The notes under the pieces: model-generated
What the model was told of the DNA's origin: nothing
Seen by the model: only the letters and a program-made list of their open reading frames with translations
Database searches by the model: none
Shown here: positions 9,616 to 18,186 of the stretch, in pieces
Layout of the letters: every line of letters begins with the position of its first letter
Position numbering within the stretch: position 1 is the first letter of the stretch
From: Saprospiraceae bacterium
GTDB taxonomy: Bacteria; Bacteroidota; Bacteroidia; Chitinophagales; Saprospiraceae
NCBI GenBank assembly: GCA_013001975.1
Contig: JABDKX010000216.1
Coordinates: forward strand, 21,322-85,321
DNA length: 64,000 nucleotides
Direction of reading: 5' to 3'
Program-made: the position numbers and the translations under genes

Positions 9616-12033
9616 ATGAAAAACGGTATCTGCCTTTTTATAATGTCTAGCTTATTTGTGCTTATTCAATCTGTGCCGGCTAATGCACAATTGTTTAAGA
9701 AAAAAGCAAAAAAAGAAAACAAATCACCAACACCAAAAAAGAAAAAAGATTCAAAAATAAAACCTTACAAAGATGTCATTACCAAATCTGCAAAAACAGA
9801 TTCTGGATTAATCATCACACACCAATTAGATGCCGATCACTATTTTGAAATCCCAATGGACTTACTTGAAGAAGAAATGTTGATTGTCAGTAGGATTTCT
9901 GGATTTGTTAAAAACCTAAATTTTGGAGGAGCTGGTATTAAATCTCGTCCGCAACAAGTCATCAGGTGGCAACGAAAAAATAATAAAATTTTACTCAGAT
10001 CTGTATCTTATAATAGTGTAGCTGATTTTGATGAGCCTATTTATCAAAGTGTTAAGAATAACAATTTTGAACCCGTAATTGAAGTATTTGATATTGCTGC
10101 ATTTAACAAAGATTCTACCGCCATTGTATTTAAAGTCAATTCGCTGTTTGAATCAGATGTTACAATGCTGGGACCTATGTCTTCAAATCAAAGGAAAAAT
10201 TTTGGCATTAAAAATTTAGCCAAGAACAAGACATTTATAAATAACATAAAGTCATATCCTAAGAATGTTGAAGTAAGACATGTCCTTACTTATAACGGAA
10301 GCAAACTACCTGATAATCAAGTAACAGGGACTTTGTCTATAGAAATGAATCAATCAATTATCTTATTACCAAAGGATCCTTGGATTAGACGAAAGTACGA
10401 CGACCGTGTTGGTTATTTTTCGGTATCACAAACAGACTACAGTTCAGATGCGCAGAAAGCAGATAGAAAGAGATATATTACAAGATGGCGTTTAGAACCT
10501 TCTGATTGGGATGCCTATGAAAGAGGTGAATTGGTTGAACCCGTTAAACCGATTGTATATTATGTTGATCCAGCAACGCCTGAAAGATGGAAGCCATATA
10601 TCAAACAAGGTGTCAATGATTGGCAAAAAGCATTTGAAAAAGCAGGCTTTAAAAATGCTATTTATGCATTAGATCCACCTACACCAGAAGAAGATCCAGA
10701 ATGGTCACCTGAAGATGTTAGATACTCAGTAATAAGATATGTCACAACAGACATTCAAAATGCTATGGGTCCGCATGTCCATGATCCAAGAACAGGGGAG
10801 ATTTTAGAAAGTGATATAATTTGGTATCATAACATTATGAATCTGCTTAGAAATTGGTTTTTCATTCAAACTTCAGTAGTAAACCCTGAAGCTAGAAAGG
10901 TTAAATTCAGAGATGAAGTAATGGGTGAATTAATCAGATTTGTTTCTGCTCATGAAGTAGGACATACCTTAGGACTGCCTCATAATATGGGTGCATCAGT
11001 TGCCTATCCTGTTGATTCTTTGAGGTCAGAAACATTTACAAAAAGAATGGGAACTGCGCCATCAATAATGGATTATGCCAGATTTAATTATGTCGCTCAG
11101 CCTGAAGATGGTGATGTTGGGTTATTACCTGGAATTGGACCCTATGATGATTGGTCGATCGAATATGGGTACAAATTAAGTTCAAGAGAAGATGATCCTG
11201 ATGGGGATGCTGCTGTTACAAATGACTGGATTAAAGAAAAAGCAGGTAATCCGCTGTTCAGATATGGGCGTCAGCAAAGAAATGTTATTGACCCAACTGC
11301 ACAAACAGAAGATATCGGTAATGACGCCATCGAAGCCAGTACATTAGGATTGAAAAACCTAAAACGAATTGTACCAAACCTTATCGAATGGAGTTACGAG
11401 GAAGGTCAAAACTACAATCAATTGAAAGAATTATATGGTCAGGTTACTGGACAATTCAGACGTTATATTGGACATGTAGGAAATAATATTGGTGGCGTTG
11501 TGGCCATGTATAAAACAGCAGATCAAGAAGAAGCTGTTTATTCTCATGTGCCTAAAGCCAAGCAAAAACAAGCAATGAATTTTATTATTAGTAATGTTTT
11601 TGAAACGCCAATGTGGTTGGTAGATCAAGATATCTTAAATAGAATCACTGACGACGAAGCATTAGATCCTATCAATAGATTACAGAATTCTGCATTAAGA
11701 ACTTTATTGAGGTCTGATCGTATTGACAGAATGATAGAAAATGAATTGGTTAATAAGAATGCTGCTTATAAAGTATCTGAAATGTTTGAAGATCTTGAAG
11801 CTAATTTATTTAAAGATGTGAACGACCCTAATGTGACTATCCCTAGAAAAAACTTACATAGGCTATATGTCAACATGCTTGAGAAAATACTTGAAGACGG
11901 TGAAAAGTCAAATGCACATTCTGAATTAACCTCTTATGCATATGCCAGTTTGACTAAACTTCATAGTAAATTGAATAACATCGGAGTACATTCGCTTGCG
12001 ATGAAGGCAAGAATCAAGAAATTACTAGAATAA
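9616..12033 (+). CDS. Secreted zinc-dependent metalloprotease (DUF5117/DUF4953 type)
   Basis: An 805-residue exported protein. The signal peptide is MKNGICLFIMSSLFVLIQSVPANAQ, followed by a very Lys-rich stretch of about 25 residues. The zinc site is HEVGHTLGLPH at residues 446-456 (the metzincin HExxHxxGxxH pattern, with Glu447 as catalytic base), and SIMDYARFN about 40 residues later is a plausible Met-turn. The order of conserved blocks (an upstream beta-rich domain, then RWRLEPSDWDAYERGE and YYVDPATPERWKPYIKQGV) matches the bacterial DUF5117-DUF4953 zinc-protease family. The substrate is unknown; members are envelope or secreted enzymes. No T9SS sorting domain is visible at the C-terminus (LAMKARIKKLLE). 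It is a single-gene unit facing the Nudix gene. Confidence 0.9.
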   Translation: MKNGICLFIMSSLFVLIQSVPANAQLFKKKAKKENKSPTPKKKKDSKIKPYKDVITKSAKTDSGLIITHQLDADHYFEIPMDLLEEEMLIVSRISGFVKNLNFGGAGIKSRPQQVIRWQRKNNKILLRSVSYNSVADFDEPIYQSVKNNNFEPVIEVFDIAAFNKDSTAIVFKVNSLFESDVTMLGPMSSNQRKNFGIKNLAKNKTFINNIKSYPKNVEVRHVLTYNGSKLPDNQVTGTLSIEMNQSIILLPKDPWIRRKYDDRVGYFSVSQTDYSSDAQKADRKRYITRWRLEPSDWDAYERGELVEPVKPIVYYVDPATPERWKPYIKQGVNDWQKAFEKAGFKNAIYALDPPTPEEDPEWSPEDVRYSVIRYVTTDIQNAMGPHVHDPRTGEILESDIIWYHNIMNLLRNWFFIQTSVVNPEARKVKFRDEVMGELIRFVSAHEVGHTLGLPHNMGASVAYPVDSLRSETFTKRMGTAPSIMDYARFNYVAQPEDGDVGLLPGIGPYDDWSIEYGYKLSSREDDPDGDAAVTNDWIKEKAGNPLFRYGRQQRNVIDPTAQTEDIGNDAIEASTLGLKNLKRIVPNLIEWSYEEGQNYNQLKELYGQVTGQFRRYIGHVGNNIGGVVAMYKTADQEEAVYSHVPKAKQKQAMNFIISNVFETPMWLVDQDILNRITDDEALDPINRLQNSALRTLLRSDRIDRMIENELVNKNAAYKVSEMFEDLEANLFKDVNDPNVTIPRKNLHRLYVNMLEKILEDGEKSNAHSELTSYAYASLTKLHSKLNNIGVHSLAMKARIKKLLE

Positions 12034-12042
12034 ATATGATGT

Positions 12043-12091
12043 CCAAATTGGTCTGGTGTAATTTAATAAGAATTAATCTAGACCAATTTGG
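12043..12091. terminator. Inverted repeat between convergent genes, partly coding
   Basis: CCAAATTGGTCT at 12043-12054 is exactly complementary to AGACCAATTTGG at 12080-12091, a 12-bp perfect stem with a 25-base loop. It lies between the stop of the metalloprotease and the end of the Nudix gene, and its right arm is made of the last Nudix codons and stop. There is no T-tract, so it is either a weak bidirectional terminator or an mRNA 3'-end stabiliser. Confidence 0.5.
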
Positions 12092-12701
12092 CACATTCCA
12101 AAACATCTAAAATATTACTGTAAATCTCTGCGTCGTTCATAATCAATTCATTTGGAGATAACCATTTTGCTATTTCAATATCTTCTTCCAACTGCGGTGT
12201 TAACTTTTGAGTAGGCGCTGTCATTTCATACCAAAAAGTTATCTTGAGAGCACGTCTTCCATTTTTCAATCTATAGGTGTGACGAGTTGTCGTGATCTTT
12301 TTATAAATCGTAATGTTATCAATGCCAGTTTCTTCTTCAACTTCTCTTATTGCGGCTTGTTTTTTCTTTTCACCATTATCTATTTTTCCCTTTGGTAAAT
12401 CCCAAAAACCACGTCTGTAAATCATCAATACTTTATTCTCTGTGTTTAAAACAACACCGCCACTTGCTTTTATGACTTTAAATAGTTGTTCGAAATCAGC
12501 TTTTAGTTGCTTTACATCATGAAAATGAATAACCACTTCAGAAAATCTATTGGTTTTTTCAAGCATATCAATATATGACAACAAAATTTTAGATTTACCA
12601 CTGTAAGGAGAAATTAAAATGCTCTTATCAAAATTCGCTTTTTCAAGTTTATCTGTCTGAATAAGGTAAAGGGTATTATCGTTTATGTTAATTTTGTACA
12701 T
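12078..12701 (-). CDS. Nudix hydrolase
   Basis: The Nudix box, GX5EX7REVXEEXGI, is complete at residues 105-127 (GKIDNGE then REVEEETGI), numbered from the ATG at 12701. Nudix enzymes cleave nucleoside diphosphates linked to another group; the substrate cannot be inferred. The first 80 residues form an N-terminal extension not belonging to the Nudix fold. An in-frame start at 12800 would run antisense into pyrE and is rejected; 12701 gives a 207-residue protein. It is divergent from pyrE with only 19 bases between the two start codons, and the pyrE -7 element covers its start codon, so the two promoters must overlap the opposite gene's start. Confidence 0.88.
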   Translation of the reverse strand: MYKININDNTLYLIQTDKLEKANFDKSILISPYSGKSKILLSYIDMLEKTNRFSEVVIHFHDVKQLKADFEQLFKVIKASGGVVLNTENKVLMIYRRGFWDLPKGKIDNGEKKKQAAIREVEEETGIDNITIYKKITTTRHTYRLKNGRRALKITFWYEMTAPTQKLTPQLEEDIEIAKWLSPNELIMNDAEIYSNILDVLECAKLV

Positions 12702-12704
12702 TTG
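12697..12704 (+). promoter_or_regulatory. Promoter -7 element for pyrE (TACATTTG)
   Basis: An exact TAnnTTTG match ending 16 bases before the pyrE ATG. It overlaps the start codon of the divergent Nudix gene (CAT at 12699-12701), so transcription in one direction should interfere with initiation in the other. Confidence 0.5.
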
Positions 12705-12720
12705 ACCTTCAAAATTTTTA

Positions 12721-13356
12721 ATGAGTACTATAGCATCGCAAATTGCAAATAAATTACTAGAAATTAAGGCCATAAAGCTACAACCAAAAAATCCATTCAC
12801 ATGGGCTTCTGGGCTAAAATCTCCGATTTATTGCGATAATAGAATTTTATTATCCTATCCTGAAATTCGAAATATTGTCAAAAATGCACTCGTGGAAAAA
12901 GTCAGGGTTTTCAAACCTTTTGATGTTGTGGCAGGCGTTGCGACAGCAGGTATTGCCCATGGTGCACTTTTAGCAGATGCTTTAGATTTACCTTTTGTTT
13001 ATGTAAGATCTAAACCAAAGGGACATGGAATGCAAAATTTAATCGAAGGCAAATTGCCACCAGCATCGAAAGTTTTGGTAATAGAAGATTTGATTTCTAC
13101 TGGAAAAAGCAGCATTGCAGCTTGTGATGCATTAACAGAAGCTGGAGCTGAAGTTGTAGGTGTTCTTGCTATTTTTTCTTACGGTTTAGATAAAGCAAGC
13201 AGTGCTTTTACAAAGAGTGGCATCCCATTGGAAACTTTGAGTAACTATCGGAATTTATTGAGTGAAGCTTTGCATATAAATTATATCTCCGAAGATGAAA
13301 AATCAATTTTGGAGACTTGGAACAAAGACCCACAAGCTTGGGCAGATAATTATTAA
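12721..13356 (+). CDS. pyrE: Orotate phosphoribosyltransferase
   Basis: PyrE joins orotate to PRPP to give OMP in de novo pyrimidine synthesis. The PRPP-binding loop VLVIEDLISTGKSS is at residues 118-131, and the catalytic-loop region RSKPKGHGMQNLIEG precedes it, with the Lys and His typical of the family. At 211 residues the length is normal. The ATG at 12721 is supported by the -7 element just upstream. Thirteen bases after its stop comes the M42 peptidase, so pyrE probably leads a three-gene unit with the peptidase and the UbiA-like membrane protein. Confidence 0.97.
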   Translation: MSTIASQIANKLLEIKAIKLQPKNPFTWASGLKSPIYCDNRILLSYPEIRNIVKNALVEKVRVFKPFDVVAGVATAGIAHGALLADALDLPFVYVRSKPKGHGMQNLIEGKLPPASKVLVIEDLISTGKSSIAACDALTEAGAEVVGVLAIFSYGLDKASSAFTKSGIPLETLSNYRNLLSEALHINYISEDEKSILETWNKDPQAWADNY

Positions 13357-13369
13357 TTAAGGAAAAAAG

Positions 13370-14449
13370 ATGAAGATAATAAACAAAACTTCTGAGGCAT
13401 TTATGTATTCATATTTGAATGCAACCTCTCCAACAGGATTTGAAGCTGAAGGCCAAAAGGTTTGGTTGGAATATATGAAACCTTTCGTTGATGAAACACA
13501 TCTCGATGATTATGGAACGGCATATGCTGTTATAAATCCTGGCCAACCTTATAAGGTTGTTATAGAAGCGCATGCTGATGAAATTGCATGGTTCGTTAAT
13601 TATATATCTGATGATGGATATATCAATGTTATCAGAAATGGTGGATCAGATCACATCATCGCTCCTTCAAAGCGTGTCAACATTCATACTTCAAAAGGAA
13701 TTGTCAAAGGCGTTTTCGGATGGCCAGCAATCCATGTCAGAAAAGGTAAAGACTTAAACATGTCTCCTAAAATTGAAAACATCTTTATTGATGTTGGAGC
13801 AAAAGATAAGAAAGAAGTAGAAAAAATGGGTGTTCATGTTGGATGCGTAATCACTTTTGATGATGAACTTACCAAACTCAATAATCGATATTATGCGGGG
13901 AAAGCTCTAGATAACAAAATGGGTGGGTTTTGTATTGCTGAAGTTGCAAGACTACTTAAGAAAAATAAAAAGAAACTCCCTTATAGCTTATATATCGTCA
14001 ATGCTGTCCAGGAAGAAATTGGTTTGCGTGGTGCAGAAATGATTGCTAATAGAATTAAACCAAATGTTGCCATAGTAACCGATGTGACGCATGACACTTC
14101 TACACCTTTAATGAAGATAAAAGAGCAAGGAGATTTAAAAGGTGGCGAAGGACCAGTCTTAACCTATGCACCTGCTGTCCACAACAAATTGCTACAGCTG
14201 GTTATCAAGGCAGCTGAAAAAAATAAAATACCGTTTCAAAGATCTGCTGCCTCTAGGTCAACTGGAACAGATACTGATGCTTTTGCGTATTCAAATCAAG
14301 GTGTACCTTCAGTTTTGATTTCACTCCCGTTGAAATACATGCATACAACAGTTGAAATGGCGCATCAAGAGGATATAGAAAATGTAACACTATTAATATA
14401 TTATGCTTTATTATCAATTAAGAAAAACCATAATTTTAAATATTTTTAA
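13370..14449 (+). CDS. M42-family metallo-aminopeptidase
   Basis: A cytoplasmic di-metal peptidase of the glutamyl-aminopeptidase/deblocking type (MEROPS M42). Expected metal ligands are visible: His68 (EAHADEIAWFV), Asp181 (KALDNKMGG), Glu215/Glu216 (AVQEEIGLRGAE), a later Asp (VTDVTHD) and a His near the C-terminus (KYMHTTVEMAH). The 359 residues match the family length. These enzymes usually form dodecameric shells and trim short peptides. It sits between pyrE and the UbiA-like gene with gaps of 13 and 3 bases. Confidence 0.93.
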   Translation: MKIINKTSEAFMYSYLNATSPTGFEAEGQKVWLEYMKPFVDETHLDDYGTAYAVINPGQPYKVVIEAHADEIAWFVNYISDDGYINVIRNGGSDHIIAPSKRVNIHTSKGIVKGVFGWPAIHVRKGKDLNMSPKIENIFIDVGAKDKKEVEKMGVHVGCVITFDDELTKLNNRYYAGKALDNKMGGFCIAEVARLLKKNKKKLPYSLYIVNAVQEEIGLRGAEMIANRIKPNVAIVTDVTHDTSTPLMKIKEQGDLKGGEGPVLTYAPAVHNKLLQLVIKAAEKNKIPFQRSAASRSTGTDTDAFAYSNQGVPSVLISLPLKYMHTTVEMAHQEDIENVTLLIYYALLSIKKNHNFKYF

Positions 14450-14452
14450 ACG

Positions 14453-15316
14453 GTGAAGTCTGTTATCAGACCGCTGTTGAATTTTTACATTTATAGCAGT
14501 ATTCATATATCAATATCTGCTGCCCTATTTACTTTTGAGAGCTACTTGATATTCAAATTACCTATTAATTGGGTGTTTATCAGTTTTGTTTTTTTTGCAA
14601 CAATTTTAACATATTCAACGCACAGAATTGTTGGCATCAAAAAAATTAAGGAAGAGTTTATTCATGGAAGATTTAAGGTTATTAAAACTTACCTTCATCA
14701 TATTATCATATATGCTGTCATTGCGTTCTGCGCATTAATATGGCTTTTTACACAGCTTAATTTTGCTACTCAAAAGCTATTAATTATTCCAATAATAATC
14801 TCTTTTTTATATACGGTTCCGACTTTCAAAAAAGGAAAGAGACTTCGAGATTTTAATTACATCAAAATATTGCTAATAGCTGCTTCGTGGGCAGCAATTG
14901 CAGTTATAGATATTTATAGAACGGTTGATGTAAGTTTGATTTTTATATTTTGGGTTTTGGCTTTTGAGAAATTTTCATACATTTTAGCCATAACACTGCC
15001 ATTTGATATTAGAGATTTAGAAATTGAAAAAGCAAATCAAGTTAAAACTATTCCTGCTTTGATCGGGCAGAAAAAAACTTTGTATATAGTATATTCACTG
15101 TTGATTATCTGCTTTATTTCTATGACGTTTATCCTACAAAATATTTATGGTTTTAACTTCCAATCTTTGTTGCTAATATTTTTTGCTTATAGCTTAAGTA
15201 TTTTTGCAGTCAAGTTATCTGAAGGAAAAACTTCTGATGATTATTATTCAGGAATTTTGGATGGCGTAATCGCTATCAGAGCGTTAACGATTGCCTTTGC
15301 TTTTTATTTGGTTTAA
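14453..15316 (+). CDS. UbiA-like prenyltransferase-family membrane protein
   Basis: A 287-residue integral membrane protein with about eight or nine hydrophobic segments, starting at GTG three bases after the M42 peptidase stop. The C-terminal cytoplasmic loop DIRDLEIEKANQVKTIPALIG closely follows the second Asp-rich motif of UbiA prenyltransferases (DxxD...K...T/P..G). The first motif, normally NDxxDxxxD, is not recognisable; the equivalent loop reads YSTHRIVGIKK. Activity may therefore be lost or different. Similar proteins are common in Bacteroidota without known function. Its stop overlaps the convergent trmD stop by four bases. Confidence 0.7.
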   Translation: MKSVIRPLLNFYIYSSIHISISAALFTFESYLIFKLPINWVFISFVFFATILTYSTHRIVGIKKIKEEFIHGRFKVIKTYLHHIIIYAVIAFCALIWLFTQLNFATQKLLIIPIIISFLYTVPTFKKGKRLRDFNYIKILLIAASWAAIAVIDIYRTVDVSLIFIFWVLAFEKFSYILAITLPFDIRDLEIEKANQVKTIPALIGQKKTLYIVYSLLIICFISMTFILQNIYGFNFQSLLLIFFAYSLSIFAVKLSEGKTSDDYYSGILDGVIAIRALTIAFAFYLV

Positions 15317-15990
15317 TCCTCTAACAAATCAGGTCTTATTTTTTTAGTCTTCTTTAGAGATTGATCGTAACGCCAATCTTCTATCTTTTTATCATCACCG
15401 GACAATAAAATATCAGGAACTTTCATACCTTCAAAATCAGAAGGTCGCGTATAGACAGGGGGCGCTAAAAGGTTATCTTGATGGCTGTCAGTGAGCGCGG
15501 AAGTGGCATCATTTAAAACACCTGGAATAAGTCTAGAAACAGCATCAACTAAAACAGCAGCTGGCAATTCACCGCCTGATAATACATAGTCACCGATTGA
15601 TAATTCTAGCGTAACATGCTTTTCTCTGATACGTTCATCAATTCCTTTATAATGGCCAAGGATTATCAATACGCGATTTAATAATGAAAGTCTATTAGCA
15701 GTAGATTGCTTGAAGGATTCTCCATCGGGTGTCATAAATATGATTTCATCATATTTATTTTTTGACTTTAAGTCTTGTATACAATTATGAAGAGGAACAG
15801 GCATAATTACTAAACCTGCTCCTCCACCATATTGATAATCGTCAATTTGATTATGCGGTCCAATACCAAAATCCCTGAGCGAAATAATATTTATTTCAAT
15901 AAGATTCCTATCAATGGCTCGCCTTAATATAGAATGTTCAAATGGACTTTTCAGTAAATCCGGAACAGCCGATATAATATCAAAAATCAA
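15313..15990 (-). CDS. trmD: tRNA (guanine-37 N1)-methyltransferase
   Basis: TrmD methylates G37 beside the anticodon using SAM and prevents frameshifting. The 225-residue SPOUT protein has the conserved N-terminal block (PFEHSILRRAI), DYQYGGGAGLV at about 52-61, the SAM-knot segment LGHYKGIDERI (111-121) and GDYVLSGGEL (133-142). The C-terminal PPVYTRPSDFEGMKVPDILLSGD is also diagnostic. The start is TTG at 15990, one base after the FKBP stop, so translation is probably coupled to the upstream genes. Together with the M20 peptidase and FKBP genes it forms a tight minus-strand operon. Confidence 0.97.
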   Translation of the reverse strand: MIFDIISAVPDLLKSPFEHSILRRAIDRNLIEINIISLRDFGIGPHNQIDDYQYGGGAGLVIMPVPLHNCIQDLKSKNKYDEIIFMTPDGESFKQSTANRLSLLNRVLIILGHYKGIDERIREKHVTLELSIGDYVLSGGELPAAVLVDAVSRLIPGVLNDATSALTDSHQDNLLAPPVYTRPSDFEGMKVPDILLSGDDKKIEDWRYDQSLKKTKKIRPDLLED

Positions 15991-15991
15991 A

Positions 15992-16636
15992 CTATTTTAT
16001 ATCTAGTAATGTAACTTCGAATACCAATGCTGAATAAGGCTTAATATCTTGACCAGCACCTCTTTCACCATATGCTAAATCGTAAGGAATAAAGAATCTG
16101 AACTTTGAACCAACAGTCATCAACTGAACACCTTCTTGCCAACCTTTAATAACATTTCCTAGAGGAAATGAAATCGGCTCTCCTCTATCTACAGATGAAT
16201 CAAATACTTTTCCATCAATTGTTGTTCCGTGATAATGAACATTCACTTCATTTAATAATGTCGGATGTTCTGTTCCCATTCCTTCTTCAAGAACCAAGTA
16301 CTGCAATCCAGTAGTCGTTGTTTTTACACCTGGCTTATTTTTATTTTCTGCTAAAAATGCTTCTCCAGCATCTTTATTCTCAGCATGTAAAGAAGCTTGA
16401 GCGTTAGATAAGAAATTCTGAACATTTTTGTTTGCATCTTCCAAGTTGATCTTCATGTTACCTGTTTTAAAGACATCATTTAAGGCGTCATTAAAAGATT
16501 CTAAATTAAGATCTTTGAATCCTTGAGATTTCAAGTTTTTAGCAATCACAACTCCAATACTGTAACTGGTTGTATCCATCTGCGCGTTTATTTGTGTTTG
16601 AGTAAAAATTAATAATAAAATGACAATTCGAATCAT
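15992..16636 (-). CDS. FKBP-type peptidyl-prolyl cis-trans isomerase, exported
   Basis: A 214-residue protein with a signal peptide (MIRIVILLLIFTQTQINAQ), an N-terminal helical dimerisation region beginning with the Mip/FkpA-like pattern SYSIGVVIAKNLKSQGF, and an FKBP domain over about residues 110-214 (VHYHGTTIDGKVFDSS, FPLGNVIKGWQEG, IPYDLAYGERGAG, LVFEVTLLDIK). Aromatic active-site residues Tyr, Phe, Trp and Tyr are in place. It should catalyse proline isomerisation of envelope proteins in the periplasm. Its start overlaps the M20 peptidase stop by four bases (ATGA). Confidence 0.93.
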   Translation of the reverse strand: MIRIVILLLIFTQTQINAQMDTTSYSIGVVIAKNLKSQGFKDLNLESFNDALNDVFKTGNMKINLEDANKNVQNFLSNAQASLHAENKDAGEAFLAENKNKPGVKTTTTGLQYLVLEEGMGTEHPTLLNEVNVHYHGTTIDGKVFDSSVDRGEPISFPLGNVIKGWQEGVQLMTVGSKFRFFIPYDLAYGERGAGQDIKPYSALVFEVTLLDIK

Positions 16637-18030
16637 TTTTCTTTTGATTTTAATTCTGAATAATATTTATAATAAAGAGGTATAGTTTCTATCCCCTTGT
16701 AATAATTGAATAAGCCATAATGCTCGTTTGGAGAATGAATATCATCTGAATTTAATCCAAATCCCATAAGGACAGATTTTATTCCAAATACATCTTCAAA
16801 CATGGCTACGATAGGTATGCTTCCGCCACCTCTAACAGGAATAGGCGCTTTACCAAAAGCTTTTTTCATTGCCATGTGTGCAGCTTTATACTCTACAGTG
16901 TCTGTAGGGGTTACTGCTGGCGTACCTCCGTGATGAGGTGTCACTTTAACTTTCACACTTTTAGGTGCTATTTTCTCGAAGTGAGATTTAAATAACTTAG
17001 TGATTTTTTCATGATTTTGATTTGGCACTAAGCGCATACTTATTTTAGCATACGCTTTTGACGGTAATACTGTTTTAGCACCTTCACCAATATATCCTCC
17101 CCAAATTCCATTGACATCAAGCGTTGGTCTTGTTGATGCTCTTTCTATGGTTGAATATCCTTTTTCGCCATCCACATCTTTGATGCCTAAGCCACTTTTG
17201 TAATTCTTTAGATTAAAAGGTGCTTTGTTTATTAATTTTCTTTCAGTATCAGAAAGCTCTACAACATCTTTATAAAATTTAGGAATTGTAATATGACCAT
17301 TTTCATCTTTTAGAGATGCGATCATCTCACACAAAATGTTAATTGGATTGGCAACTGCTCCTCCATAGACGCCGGAATGCAAATCTTTATTAGGACCAGT
17401 CACTTCGACTTCGATGTAGCTCAGACCCCTGAGTCCAACAGTAACACTTGGAATATCATTGGCAATTATTGAAGTATCAGAAATGAGTACAACATCGGCA
17501 GCTAATAATTTTTTATTTTTTTTACAAAAAGCTTCTAAATGCTCCGATCCAACTTCTTCCTCCCCTTCTATCATAAATTTGACATTACATGGAACACCGC
17601 CATTTTCCATCATAGCCTCGAATGCTTTTAAATGCATGTAGACTTGTCCCTTATCATCACATGCGCCTCTTGCAAAAATGGCACCCTTAGGATGTATTTT
17701 CGTTTTTTTAATCACAGGTTCAAAAGGTCCGCTATCCCATAGTTCAATAGGATCAGCAGGCTGAACATCATAATGTCCATAGACAAGAATGGTTGGTAAA
17801 TGCTTATCAATTATCTTTTCTCCATAAACAATTGGATGACCTTTGGTTGGATAAATTTTCACTTTTTGAAGTCCAACTTTTTTCATTTGTTTCTCCAAAA
17901 AAGCGGCCGCTTTTTTAACATCTTTCGCAAATGAGGGATCTGCGCTTACTGAAGGGATTTTCAGAAATGAGAGTAACTCATCAAGAAACCTGTCTTTGTT
18001 CTGTTTGATATACTTATTTATCGTTGACAT
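16633..18030 (-). CDS. M20-family dipeptidase (CNDP-like)
   Basis: A cytoplasmic di-zinc peptidase of the M20/M25/M40 superfamily, most like cytosolic nonspecific dipeptidases. Metal-site motifs are VYGHYDVQPADP (His86 and Asp88), RGACDDKGQ (bridging Asp about 125) and EGEEEVGS (Glu catalytic base around 157-159). RGGGSIPIV and GLNSDDIHSPNE near the C-terminus complete the family pattern. I start it at ATG 18030: the more distal GTG at 18051 lies inside a TAnnTTTG promoter element and so is not on the transcript. The gene heads the operon with FKBP and trmD. Confidence 0.93.
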   Translation of the reverse strand: MSTINKYIKQNKDRFLDELLSFLKIPSVSADPSFAKDVKKAAAFLEKQMKKVGLQKVKIYPTKGHPIVYGEKIIDKHLPTILVYGHYDVQPADPIELWDSGPFEPVIKKTKIHPKGAIFARGACDDKGQVYMHLKAFEAMMENGGVPCNVKFMIEGEEEVGSEHLEAFCKKNKKLLAADVVLISDTSIIANDIPSVTVGLRGLSYIEVEVTGPNKDLHSGVYGGAVANPINILCEMIASLKDENGHITIPKFYKDVVELSDTERKLINKAPFNLKNYKSGLGIKDVDGEKGYSTIERASTRPTLDVNGIWGGYIGEGAKTVLPSKAYAKISMRLVPNQNHEKITKLFKSHFEKIAPKSVKVKVTPHHGGTPAVTPTDTVEYKAAHMAMKKAFGKAPIPVRGGGSIPIVAMFEDVFGIKSVLMGFGLNSDDIHSPNEHYGLFNYYKGIETIPLYYKYYSELKSKEK

Positions 18031-18050
18031 GGCATTTTTATAATAAGTCA

Positions 18051-18058
18051 CAAATGTA
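18051..18058 (-). promoter_or_regulatory. Promoter -7 element for the M20 dipeptidase operon (TACATTTG)
   Basis: An exact minus-strand TAnnTTTG match 20 bases upstream of ATG 18030. Its position fixes the start choice for the dipeptidase. Confidence 0.5.
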
Positions 18059-18186
18059 CTTCGATATAAGTTATCACGTGGGATTTTAAGAAAAATTTAT
18101 TTCCTACGACAGCTAGTTTAATTCTTGATTCCTCAATTGAGAAATTATCTTATTTTTACTTAAACCAAGAACAATAATCAAAATTA

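Noticed and set aside
16633..18051. GTG at 18051 as start of the M20 dipeptidase
   Set aside because: It lies inside a TAnnTTTG promoter element and adds seven residues absent from the family pattern; ATG 18030 is preferred.
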